This document shows positions 1 through 6,659 of a stretch of DNA of 7,847 bases, piece by piece. Source of the stretch: CAZTKP01 sp964614215 (lineage in GTDB: Bacteria; UBP6; UBA1177); assembly GCA_964614215.1 (NCBI GenBank), contig CAZTKP010000120.1, positions 1-7,847 on the forward strand, written 5' to 3'. Positions within the stretch are counted from its first letter, which is position 1; every line of letters begins with the position of its first letter. Both the position numbers and the translations under genes were made by a program. Under the pieces are notes generated by a model. It had not been told where the DNA came from. It did no database searches and saw only the letters and a program-made list of their open reading frames with translations.

Positions 1-476
1 TCGATATGGAAACAGGCGAGGTGATATGGACGATGGGGCCTGATGGTGATTTTACAGTTATCTCAGATCTGCAGGATCCCTGGTTCGAGTGGGCGCATGC
101 TCCTAAAGTTTACGGGGAAAACGATGAAAAAGTTCTGCTCTATGATAATGGAACGGTCGATCGTGGATACTCAAGAGTGATCGAATACACAATAGATGAA
201 GTGAACATGGTGGCAACAGTGAACTATGTTTTTGACGGAAAAGAGACCGGACAGGAGTGGTTTACAGAGGCATTCGGTGACGCTGACCCTCTCCCCGGCG
301 GAAATATCATGGTGACAGCCGGCACCGACGACCTTGAAAGACCGAACAAATTCTTTGAAGTGACAAGAGACGGCGAAATTGTCTGGGAACTGACTTTCAC
401 AGACGGAGAGAACTGGAACAGTATCCTCTATAACTCCTATAAATTTATTCCACCGCTGAAAAAGATAGAGAAGTAG
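1..476 (+). CDS. Arylsulfotransferase-like protein, 3' end only
   Basis: The reading frame is already open at the left edge (Asp codon at 3-5 before the first Met), so this is the C-terminal part of a longer gene ending in TAG at 474-476. About 157 residues are visible. They match the C-terminal blades of the bacterial arylsulfotransferase (AssT-like) beta-propeller family: TGEVIW, GPDGDF, a His in a WAHAPKVY context, a DNG turn, then YSRVIEYTIDE, a PLPGGNIMVTAG strand and an FEVTRDGEIVWEL strand. In characterised AssT enzymes, His and Arg residues in the propeller centre carry out PAPS-independent sulfate transfer between phenols in the periplasm. The His and Arg seen here may correspond, but the N-terminal half and any signal peptide lie outside the window. 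It could also be a non-catalytic propeller relative. No terminator hairpin is visible after the stop, and the next gene has its own promoter. Confidence 0.75.
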   Translation, partial: DMETGEVIWTMGPDGDFTVISDLQDPWFEWAHAPKVYGENDEKVLLYDNGTVDRGYSRVIEYTIDEVNMVATVNYVFDGKETGQEWFTEAFGDADPLPGGNIMVTAGTDDLERPNKFFEVTRDGEIVWELTFTDGENWNSILYNSYKFIPPLKKIEK

Positions 477-487
477 AGAACATAAAC

Positions 488-515
488 TTTACATACTAAC
501 ATCTATAAATAAAAT
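488..515 (+). promoter_or_regulatory. Probable sigma70-type promoter for the lipoprotein-lysC pair
   Basis: TTTACA at 488-493 (5 of 6 to TTGACA) and TAAAAT at 510-515 (5 of 6 to TATAAT) are separated by 16 bp. The predicted start near 522 leaves a leader of roughly 22 nt before the GTG at 544. That is too short for a riboswitch, so no lysine riboswitch can control lysC from this promoter. The stretch is AT-rich, which raises the chance of accidental matches. Confidence 0.55.
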
Positions 516-531
516 GCCTTGAAAGTTAATC

Positions 532-537
532 AGGAGG
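532..537 (+). promoter_or_regulatory. Strong Shine-Dalgarno fixing a GTG start
   Basis: AGGAGG lies 6 nt before GTG at 544. This near-ideal site supports the GTG as the true start of the small lipoprotein. The signal sequence also begins directly at that codon (M-R-E-K, then hydrophobic residues). Confidence 0.8.
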
Positions 538-543
538 AGCCCT

Positions 544-1014
544 GTGAGAGAAAAAACACTAATTTTTGCACTTTTTATACTGGTTATGATGACTGTTTCA
601 TGCGGCGGGCCTGAGAGTTATAAAACTCCGCTTATCAATGCAAGTGAGATCATTCAGAGCGAATGCGTCGAGGCAACTGGTAGTGAGATAAAGGAAGAGG
701 AGATCATTGCGGAAGTTCAGAACGGCAATCTTCTTATTCAGCATTCAAATATTCTTGCACCTGAAAATACAGAGATGGGTATCATTGATGTGGACGGTAA
801 TATTTCATACGAAGGTGAGTACAGCTACTACTATCTTGAGGCCGGAGAGGAATTTATAAGCGTCAGAGAAAAGTTCAGGGAATCTTCGTCTTCGAAAAAC
901 TGCTACTACGACCTGAAGGTCCGTGTGAAAAATATTTCCGGCGGGATCTATGATCTGTCCGTTTTTGATACTAAAGGCCGACTCCGGTATACAGACGAGG
1001 TGCGTGTGAGATGA
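544..1014 (+). CDS. Small predicted lipoprotein, 156 aa
   Basis: The protein begins MREK, then a hydrophobic stretch (residues 5-18) ending in TVSC, so Cys20 is the likely lipidation site. The -3 residue is Thr rather than the usual Leu, so the lipobox is imperfect. The mature part (about 136 residues) is polar and probably all beta. It shows a pattern seen in small envelope lipoproteins: a Cys (41), an E-rich strand (51-57), NGNLLIQHSNI (60-70), an ISYEGE strand, then NCYYDLKVRVKNI and GGIYDLSVFD (119-142). Besides Cys20 there are only two Cys, 41 and 120, which could form one disulfide. The function is unknown and I recognise no catalytic motif. The GTG start has a strong Shine-Dalgarno. 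The TGA stop (1012-1014) overlaps the lysC ATG, so the two genes are probably co-transcribed and translationally coupled. Confidence 0.8.
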   Translation: MREKTLIFALFILVMMTVSCGGPESYKTPLINASEIIQSECVEATGSEIKEEEIIAEVQNGNLLIQHSNILAPENTEMGIIDVDGNISYEGEYSYYYLEAGEEFISVREKFRESSSSKNCYYDLKVRVKNISGGIYDLSVFDTKGRLRYTDEVRVR

Positions 1015-2222
1015 TTCCGGATAGGATAGTCGTTCTCAAGTTCGGCGGATCTTCTCTAGGCAGCACAGAATCAATAGACAAGGTCGTATCGATAATCAGT
1101 GACAGGGTCAAAGAAGGGTTCAGTGTCGTTGCTGTTGTTTCAGCAAGAGGAAAGACGACCGAAATGCTTCTTGAAGATGCAATGAAGTATGCACCCAAAG
1201 GCAATCCTAGAGAGTTCGATATGCTTTTAACGACCGGTGAGCGTGCAAGTGCCGCGATCGTTGCGATGGCACTTTCATCAAAGGGAATACCTTCGATCTC
1301 CCTGACAGGTTCACAGGCGGGAATAATCACAGACGACAAGCATACGAATGCGAGGATAGTTGAAGTCCGCCCCCACAGAGTTGCCGATGCGATAAAAGAA
1401 GGCAAAGTCGTTGTTATCGGTGGATTTCAGGGCGTAAGTTTTAAAAAGGAAGTAACGACTCTCGGAAGAGGTGGAAGCGATACTACGGCCGTAGCTATCG
1501 CCGCATCGCTTAATGCCGAGAAATGCGAGATATTCAGCGATGTTAACGGTGTTTACAGTGCTGATCCCGCGATAATTCCCGAAGCTCAGCTTCTTGAAGA
1601 GATAAGTTATCAGGAAATGCAGGAACTCTCTGAGGCCGGTGCGAAAGTTCTTCATTCAAGAGCAGTCGAGTTCGCCAAGGCAAAAGGGATTGAGATCCAC
1701 TGTAAGAACACATTTGATCCTGGAGCTCCGGGAACGGTGATAAGAGGATTTGAGAATTTAACTCCCAGGAAGATCGGTGTGGCCTATGAGAAAAATGTTA
1801 TTCTTGTCCATACATACGAAAATGATTCCAATGAGCTGACCACGATCGCAAAAGTGCTGAATTTCTGCGATATGAGCGGTGTTTCAGTCAAACAGGTGTC
1901 TTTTCATCAGGGTTATAAGGGAAACATGGTGGGCAGTTTTATCTTTTCGAAAAAGGAAAACTACTCCTGCGAAGATTTTATTAAAGAGCTTAAGAACAGG
2001 TTCCCTTCAGAAATCGAGATATTTGACGATCTGTCGGCCGTTTCGATAGTTGGTGACGGAATAACCGACAGGCAGGATATGCTTCTTGATTCGATAGATA
2101 CACTAAAAAAGAACATGATAAAAGTATATGGATTTCACACCAGTTCGTTCAGAATAAGCATGCTTGTAAAAAGTGAAAATCTTGATAAATCAATCAATCT
2201 GATGCATAGTTGTCTCAGCTGA
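1011..2222 (+). CDS. lysC: Aspartate kinase (aspartokinase)
   Basis: This enzyme phosphorylates L-aspartate with ATP in the cytoplasm, the first step toward lysine, threonine, methionine and diaminopimelate. At 403 aa it has the usual length of a monofunctional aspartokinase. The amino-acid-kinase domain shows VVLKFGGSS (7-15), LLTTGERAS (72-80), TLGRGGSDTTA (150-160), IFSDVNGVYSADP (174-186) and GAKVLHSRAVEFA (210-222). The canonical VDGVY is VNGVY here. The C-terminal third (about 256-403) fits two ACT domains, clear in the second (SAVSIVGDG at 342-350, then FRISMLV), which in this family bind feedback-inhibiting lysine or threonine. The first ACT region is divergent, so effector specificity cannot be read. 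The ATG overlaps the upstream stop as ATGA, with GAGG 10 nt before it. No other amino-acid gene is adjacent. The assignment is secure; the gene symbol follows common usage for single aspartokinases. Confidence 0.95.
   Translation: MIPDRIVVLKFGGSSLGSTESIDKVVSIISDRVKEGFSVVAVVSARGKTTEMLLEDAMKYAPKGNPREFDMLLTTGERASAAIVAMALSSKGIPSISLTGSQAGIITDDKHTNARIVEVRPHRVADAIKEGKVVVIGGFQGVSFKKEVTTLGRGGSDTTAVAIAASLNAEKCEIFSDVNGVYSADPAIIPEAQLLEEISYQEMQELSEAGAKVLHSRAVEFAKAKGIEIHCKNTFDPGAPGTVIRGFENLTPRKIGVAYEKNVILVHTYENDSNELTTIAKVLNFCDMSGVSVKQVSFHQGYKGNMVGSFIFSKKENYSCEDFIKELKNRFPSEIEIFDDLSAVSIVGDGITDRQDMLLDSIDTLKKNMIKVYGFHTSSFRISMLVKSENLDKSINLMHSCLS
2182..2210 (+). promoter_or_regulatory. Possible promoter inside the lysC 3' end
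   Basis: TTGATA (2182-2187, 5 of 6) and CATAGT (2205-2210, 4 of 6) are spaced 17 bp apart, 41 bp before the large lipoprotein start. It could drive that gene apart from lysC. The match is modest and lies within coding sequence. The alternative is simple read-through from the lysC transcript across the 28-bp gap. Confidence 0.3.
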
Positions 2223-2250
2223 TTTTTTTATATCTTTTAGAGGTAAAATT

Positions 2251-4521
2251 ATGAAACATCTGATTATTGTCCTTATTGGACTATTTTTCTTTCTTTCATG
2301 CGACTCGGAAAAGAACACCGTTCCCAAGGACGATTCTGATAATTCCGCTGTTACTGATAATGAGGTCTCAGATGAAGATCTCTCCTGCACAGACGATAAA
2401 ACGAAGTGCATGGACAATTCGGTCTACATGTGTGAATCAGGTGACTGGACAGAGTGGGATGACTGTACTGCTCAGGGAATGATCTGTGCGGTAAAGGCAG
2501 GAGAAGCTCAGTGTATCGCTGATACAGGCGACACAGGAAACACAGGAAATACAGGCGACACAGGAAATACTGGTGACACAGGAAATACTGGTGACACAGG
2601 AAATACTGGTGACACAGGAAATACAGGTGACACAGGAAATACCGGCGACACAGGAAACACAGGTGATACAGGAAATACAGGTGACACAGGAAATACAGGT
2701 GACACAGGAAACACTGGTGATACAGGTGACACAGGAAATACAGGTGACACAGGAAACACTGGTGATACAGGAAACACTGGTGATACAGGAAATACAGGTG
2801 ATACAGGAAACACTGGTGATACAGGAAACACAGGAAACACAGGAAATACAGGTGACACAGGAAATACAGGTGATACCGGAAGTTGTGAACCTTATGTTGA
2901 TAAAAGATGTAACGGAGATGGAAACGTTGAGACCTGTGATGCAACAGGAGAAGCATGGGAAGTTACCTCAATTTGTTCAGATACATGTGAGAACGGCCGA
3001 TGTGTTGTTTCTCCGGACTGTACTCCTGATGAGTTGCGTTGTCTTGGTCTTACTGCCCAAAGGTGTAACGAGGATGGTCTTGCGTGGATAGTGACAGATG
3101 TCTGTGTCTATGGCTGTGAGGCCGGGTTTTGCACAGGAGATTGCACAACTGGAGACAGACGTTGTAACTCTTCCGGTGATGCAGAGTTATGTGACGGTGA
3201 TGGTGAATGGGCAGTTGATGAATCATGTACTGTAACCACTCCATGTATTGATAAATTAGGAACCTGTTCAGAGGAAGACCTTATTTTAACAGGTGCAAAT
3301 GTTGTTATGGGAGGAGTCCATTATTATAGCGGCAATGTCACACTCACTGCATCTACTGTTGTTACTGTAGATCCTGCGATTGGATTCCTTGAAATACATG
3401 CAAAAGACGTGACTATCGGTTCTTCTGCTGAAATTAATGGAAGTGCTATTACGTGTTATACTCCGTCAAANNNNNNNNNNNNNNNNNNNNNNNNNNNNNN
3501 NNNNNNNNNNNNNNNNNNNNNNNNNNNNNNNNNNNNNNNNNNNNNNNNNNNNNNNNNNNNNNNNNNNNNNCTTGGTGTTCAGGTCGACGGCGATGCTATT
3601 ATTGATGGTGCTTACATAGGGACGGTTGCACCTCCTTCAGTTATTTCTTCATCCAGTCATCCGGACGAAAGTTTGTGGTACAATGATGGATTTGATAATG
3701 CGGTCATTTCCTGGAATAGACCGACTTACCTTGCTGTCGCTGCTTATTTTTATCGTCTTGACACTACGGAGTTCTTTGTGCCGGTTAGTGGAAATGGTAT
3801 CTACACAGAAGATAATGCTGTTTTACTTGAATCAGATGAATTTTCAGCAGGGAATAATTATTTTCATCTTTCAACACAGGATAGTGACGGAACTGGAGGG
3901 ATAATGTCACATACATATACTATACATGTAAACAGTACTCCACCGACTATCACTTCCTCGACACACTCAAGTCAATCAACATTTTATGATACAGCGACGG
4001 TTGCTCTCAGCTGGACCGATCCTTCGGGTAAAGAGGGAAGTTTCCCTAACTATGTTTATATCTGGGATCGCTACGCTACAACAACTCCTACAACAGAGAT
4101 AGGTGTTAAAACCGACAAGAGTGACCTAACCAACCCAAGTGTTCCTGACGGTATCTGGTATCTTCATGTTATATCACTTGACACAATGGGATATCCGACA
4201 AAAACCGCAAGACATTTTCAGGTTAATGTAGGTGCTGAGCCAGGAAAAGGTAACATTGCAGGTTGGGTGAAAGATGCTGATAGCGGCAGTTTTATTGGAG
4301 ATGCAACAGTGACCGTAAACAAAGGTATCTGGACGGATACAACAATAGCCAGTGATGGATCATACAGCTTTGGTGTGGGAACAGTTTACAGTAATACTGA
4401 AGAGGGATGGCCGAAATGGGAAGTAACTGTTACAAAAGAAGGTTATGAACCTATGACAAAGTCTGTTGATGTCACTGCCGATGCGACGACACCTCTTAAC
4501 TTTAATTTGATCAAGCTCTAA
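2251..4521 (+). CDS. Large mosaic surface lipoprotein with (D/N)TG linker and Cys modules; interrupted by assembly gap
   Basis: The start is supported by AGAGGT 6 nt before the ATG and by a signal peptide (residues 1-16) ending FLSC, with Cys17 as the lipidation site and Asp at +2. The parts are, in order: an acidic stretch (18-45); a six-Cys module (46-88); 40 tandem (D/N)TG tripeptides (91-210); three more six-Cys modules (212-251, 257-294, 298-339); a beta-rich region resembling the start of a parallel beta-helix (about 344-402); the unsequenced gap; two Ig-like repeats (about 463-561 and 566-660); and a carboxypeptidase-regulatory-like beta-sandwich (about 667-754: GNIAGWVKDADSG, then WEVTVTKEGYEP). 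No enzyme motif is visible, so adhesion or a structural surface role is the best inference. The stated length (756 residues with the gap as drawn) is not reliable, because 100 Ns is a conventional filler. The downstream part might, less likely, belong to a different gene. Confidence 0.8.
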   Translation: MKHLIIVLIGLFFFLSCDSEKNTVPKDDSDNSAVTDNEVSDEDLSCTDDKTKCMDNSVYMCESGDWTEWDDCTAQGMICAVKAGEAQCIADTGDTGNTGNTGDTGNTGDTGNTGDTGNTGDTGNTGDTGNTGDTGNTGDTGNTGDTGNTGDTGNTGDTGDTGNTGDTGNTGDTGNTGDTGNTGDTGNTGDTGNTGNTGNTGDTGNTGDTGSCEPYVDKRCNGDGNVETCDATGEAWEVTSICSDTCENGRCVVSPDCTPDELRCLGLTAQRCNEDGLAWIVTDVCVYGCEAGFCTGDCTTGDRRCNSSGDAELCDGDGEWAVDESCTVTTPCIDKLGTCSEEDLILTGANVVMGGVHYYSGNVTLTASTVVTVDPAIGFLEIHAKDVTIGSSAEINGSAITCYTPSXXXXXXXXXXXXXXXXXXXXXXXXXXXXXXXXXXLGVQVDGDAIIDGAYIGTVAPPSVISSSSHPDESLWYNDGFDNAVISWNRPTYLAVAAYFYRLDTTEFFVPVSGNGIYTEDNAVLLESDEFSAGNNYFHLSTQDSDGTGGIMSHTYTIHVNSTPPTITSSTHSSQSTFYDTATVALSWTDPSGKEGSFPNYVYIWDRYATTTPTTEIGVKTDKSDLTNPSVPDGIWYLHVISLDTMGYPTKTARHFQVNVGAEPGKGNIAGWVKDADSGSFIGDATVTVNKGIWTDTTIASDGSYSFGVGTVYSNTEEGWPKWEVTVTKEGYEPMTKSVDVTADATTPLNFNLIKL
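2386..2514 (+). other. Six-Cys module 1 (before the TG array)
   Basis: Residues 46-88 of the large lipoprotein have Cys at 46, 53, 61, 72, 79 and 88, with Trp at 66 and 69 before the fourth Cys. The layout matches the three modules after the repeat array, although the last spacings are longer (6 and 8 residues against 3 and 4 in modules 2 and 3). It is probably a small disulfide-stabilised domain. Confidence 0.65.
2521..2880 (+). repeat. Tandem array of 40 nine-bp units encoding (D/N)TG
   Basis: Exactly 40 uninterrupted 9-bp units encode 20 DTG and 20 NTG tripeptides, mostly alternating, so an 18-bp D-N pair is the dominant higher unit. Exceptions to alternation are D-D at units 1-2 and 23-24, N-N at 3-4 and N-N-N at 35-37. 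AATACTGGTGACACAGGA occurs three times in tandem at 2566-2619. AACACTGGTGATACAGGA occurs at 2755-2790 (two tandem copies) and 2809-2826. Because the unit is a multiple of three, gain or loss of copies would change linker length without shifting frame. The encoded segment should be an extended, flexible, polar linker with acidic D units. Arrays like this are prone to copy-number error in assemblies. Confidence 0.97.
2884..3267 (+). repeat. Three tandem six-Cys modules (2-4)
   Basis: Residues 212-251, 257-294 and 298-339 form three diverged repeats. The Cys positions are 212/220/229/242/246/251, 257/264/272/285/289/294 and 298/305/314/326/332/339. The shared pattern is C-x(6-7)-C-x(7-8)-C-x(11-12)-C-x(3-5)-C-x(4-6)-C, with an RC at the second Cys and a Trp (236, 279, 320) five or six residues before the fourth. 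Similar modules occur in surface lipoproteins of Myxococcota-like bacteria. Three internal disulfides per module are likely after export. Confidence 0.8.
3471..3570. other. Assembly gap (100 Ns)
   Basis: Exactly 100 Ns lie inside the large lipoprotein gene. This length is a common scaffolding default for a gap of unknown size, so the in-frame match of the flanks carries little weight (one chance in three). The left flank ends in a beta-helix-like strand region. The right flank starts with another strand (LGVQVDGDAIIDGAYIG) leading into the Ig-like repeats. Confidence 0.97.
3637..4230 (+). repeat. Two diverged Ig-like repeats
   Basis: Residues about 463-561 and 566-660 of the large lipoprotein align by eye. 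Each opens with an SSS/T-H motif (SVISSSSHPDESLWY; TITSSTHSSQSTFY), continues with a W strand (VISWNRP; ALSWTDP) and a Y-x-Y/W-x-D strand (YFYRLD; YIWDRY), and closes with NYFHLSTQD or IWYLHVISLD followed by YTIHVN or FQVNV. This is the fibronectin/Ig-like beta-sandwich pattern common in surface proteins. It probably projects or spaces the C-terminal domain. Confidence 0.65.
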
Positions 4522-4584
4522 CGGGTATAGATTCCCCTGATCTTTTAGGAATAAATTCAGCAAATAACGATTCTTTTAACTATC

Positions 4585-6600
4585 TTAATACGTACAGAAA
4601 GTGTTTTCTAAAAATGAAAGCGTTTCAGGAGATTCCAATACTGAGTATCCCGGAGAAAGATTAAGTTCTATTGCTTTTTTGACAAGTTGTTTGTGGATAT
4701 TAGGTTCAAGAAGTGATTCCGCATACAGAGAAATAAACAGGATCTGATCTTTCTTTGTTTTAAGTGAATTCTTAATGATATCATCATATTTCCCATCCAG
4801 AAACGTCTGGTAGTCCTGAGGAACTATTTCAGGGCCGAGGTAGGTGACTTTGTCAGGTTTTGTCCTGGCATAGATCGAGACACATGGACCAAATAGCACT
4901 TTTTTTGTCGGAAACTTCCGTGCAAGTGAGTGAAGCTGTTCCTGGATAGTTTTCGTTGCTAAGCTTTCTTTTCTTGGACAGTAGCCGATAATATCTATGT
5001 TGCCGATCTCGTCATCTGTAAGTTTCATAAGATTAACATAGCTTCTGGACCCGAAATAGCGTTCGGCCTTGTATCCGAAAACCTTAGTAAAATCAACGTT
5101 GTTTAACCACTCCAGCATTTTTTTCTGATGAACAAATCCGAAAATTTCCGGTCGAAGTTTTCTGATAGTTTCCATGGATCGTTCCGTCGGCATTGAAAGA
5201 AGTGTAAACCCGGCTAGTTGAACACAGGATTCGTTATCTTTTTTTTCTGTTACGGCGGGCTCTGTTTTACGGAGAGATCTGCCGGCCTCACGTCCTGAAA
5301 AGAGTGCCGGGATCATTCCGTAAGGCATACCGAGCGAGTATTTCTCAGGTGCGTAAACGGCATAGTCACCGGCAAGCAGAATATTGTCTGAAACCGATAT
5401 AAATTTACGAGGCTGTTTTATAAGTTCGTCCGTTAAAAGAGTTCCGCCTGCTTTCCAGAGATAGGTATCAGTAGTGATAGGTCTAGCTTCCCGGGAAATT
5501 ACAGATGCTGTCCTCATTAGCTCTAAAGCTGTTTCTTTAAAAAAACTCTTGTCGGGGTTTTTCTGTTCAGGAAAGTCATCGTCTGCAAAGTAGACCAGAA
5601 AAACTTTTTTACTTTTATCCTGAGTCGGATATTGAATAACGACACGTGCTTTCTCAAAAGGAGTAATAATGTAGTCAAAATCCTGCTGAAGCGCCTCTTT
5701 TGCTTCAAAAAGAAACGCGGTAACACCGAAGCGGCCGTAGGAAACATTGTCTGCAACTGTGCCTGTTTTACCTCCGAGGAGCTTTTTTGCCACTACAGCA
5801 TTTGTCGCAATAATAACATTATGTGCCATGATGGTTTTTACGGTCTTTCCTTCACGAATACGTATTGCAACGCCTTCTTTTTTCTGTGTTACGCTCAATG
5901 CAGTGGTATTTAAATGGATTTTTGAGTCGAGAGCTCTGACATAATGATCTACCACGTATTTATTCCCTGAAACAAAATGAGTTGTGCTGAAAGTGGCAAA
6001 AGCGGTATTTATGTAGCGCCGGGCATACTTGTTTATGTTAAGTGGATGGATCAGGCGAAAAAGACCGTTAAGCAAGGTGTATTCTTCTTTTGACAGAGAA
6101 GAGAGCTGCCGGTTCCTGTTTCGTTTAAAGACGGTCCTGCCCTGAATTTTTCTGAAAGCAGCTCTGATCGAGTTGTCCCATGTGATCTTTCCCTTAGTTA
6201 AAATGCCGTATTGACCGTATCCGGCAACTTTTTTTTCCGGAAGAAGTCCCTCCGGAAGAACCTTGTCTTCATATTGAAAAACCGCTCCCAGTTCATACGG
6301 GATCTCTTCACCAGAAGGAAGTTTGAAAGTTTTCGTAAGAACCCTTCCTCCGGGATAAGATTCTTTCTCAATGACTATAATGTTCTTATCCCTTAGCTCA
6401 TATGCCGCACTTAATCCGGCTAATCCTGCCCCGATAATTGCAGTGTGATACACAGCAGTTCCATTGGATTTTATGAGAGCTTTTTCTGATTTGTCATGCG
6501 GTTTCCCTGCTGTATCGTTTCCTGTGCAGGAAAACATTGAAAACAGAAAAACGGGAACAAGAAAAAATAAAAGAAGTCTTTTCGATCCAGTTGAGTTCAT
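4585..6600 (-). CDS. Predicted lipid-anchored FAD-dependent amine-oxidase-family protein with unknown C-terminal domain
   Basis: The 671-aa protein has an N-terminal signal (KRLLLFFLVPVFLFSMFSC, Cys25 as lipidation site) and a linker to about residue 48, then a Rossmann FAD-binding start: AIIGAGLAGLSAAYEL (54-69), VIEKE (76-80) and the PGGR motif (83-86). Further family marks are YELGAVF (102-108), the VIIATNA strand (262-268) and the C-terminal FAD motif NILLAGDYAVYAP (406-418), then a SLGMPYGMIPALFSGREAGRSL helix region (422-443). This is the NAD(P)/FAD amine-oxidase or protoporphyrinogen-oxidase-like fold, apparently complete; the substrate cannot be told. Residues about 465-671 are an extra alpha/beta region that I cannot assign. 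The ATG is preceded on its strand by GGAG 11 nt away and by a good promoter. The gene converges on the large lipoprotein across a 63-bp gap with no clear terminator. A flavoenzyme outside the cytoplasm is unusual, and the signal contains Lys-Arg. Confidence 0.85.
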   Translation of the reverse strand: MNSTGSKRLLLFFLVPVFLFSMFSCTGNDTAGKPHDKSEKALIKSNGTAVYHTAIIGAGLAGLSAAYELRDKNIIVIEKESYPGGRVLTKTFKLPSGEEIPYELGAVFQYEDKVLPEGLLPEKKVAGYGQYGILTKGKITWDNSIRAAFRKIQGRTVFKRNRNRQLSSLSKEEYTLLNGLFRLIHPLNINKYARRYINTAFATFSTTHFVSGNKYVVDHYVRALDSKIHLNTTALSVTQKKEGVAIRIREGKTVKTIMAHNVIIATNAVVAKKLLGGKTGTVADNVSYGRFGVTAFLFEAKEALQQDFDYIITPFEKARVVIQYPTQDKSKKVFLVYFADDDFPEQKNPDKSFFKETALELMRTASVISREARPITTDTYLWKAGGTLLTDELIKQPRKFISVSDNILLAGDYAVYAPEKYSLGMPYGMIPALFSGREAGRSLRKTEPAVTEKKDNESCVQLAGFTLLSMPTERSMETIRKLRPEIFGFVHQKKMLEWLNNVDFTKVFGYKAERYFGSRSYVNLMKLTDDEIGNIDIIGYCPRKESLATKTIQEQLHSLARKFPTKKVLFGPCVSIYARTKPDKVTYLGPEIVPQDYQTFLDGKYDDIIKNSLKTKKDQILFISLYAESLLEPNIHKQLVKKAIELNLSPGYSVLESPETLSFLENTFCTY

Positions 6601-6659
6601 GATTTCAAAATCTCCATAAATTGATCGTATCTTATCCGGTAAGGCTACACTTTTCGGGA

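Noticed and set aside
971..1655. Minus-strand open frames across lysC
   Set aside because: They are shadows of a well-supported aspartokinase, with no ribosome site and no family resemblance.
2175..2230. Possible terminator at the lysC 3' end: weak pairing (CTGA...TCAG, AATC...GATT) followed by seven Ts at 2223-2229
   Set aside because: The stem is short, with a 12-nt loop and internal mismatches. The next gene starts 28 bp after lysC, so this may be only AT-rich spacer.
2508..2858. Long open frames opposite and out of frame with the TG array, including a minus-strand frame reading as SPVFPV repeats and others of up to 201 residues
   Set aside because: A 9-bp repeat without stops stays open in all frames. 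These have no Shine-Dalgarno or signal, and the plus frame has a convincing lipoprotein start and domains on both sides.
2521..2880. Regular short repeats that could suggest a CRISPR array
   Set aside because: The units are 9 bp, contiguous, without spacers, and coding in frame.
4531..4552. ATTCC...GGAAT inverted repeat between the convergent genes as a bidirectional terminator
   Set aside because: The stem is only 5 bp with a 12-nt loop, and no T-tract follows on either strand.
5632..6396. Plus-strand open frames across the flavoprotein gene
   Set aside because: They are short, overlap the conserved minus-strand FAD protein and lack start signals.
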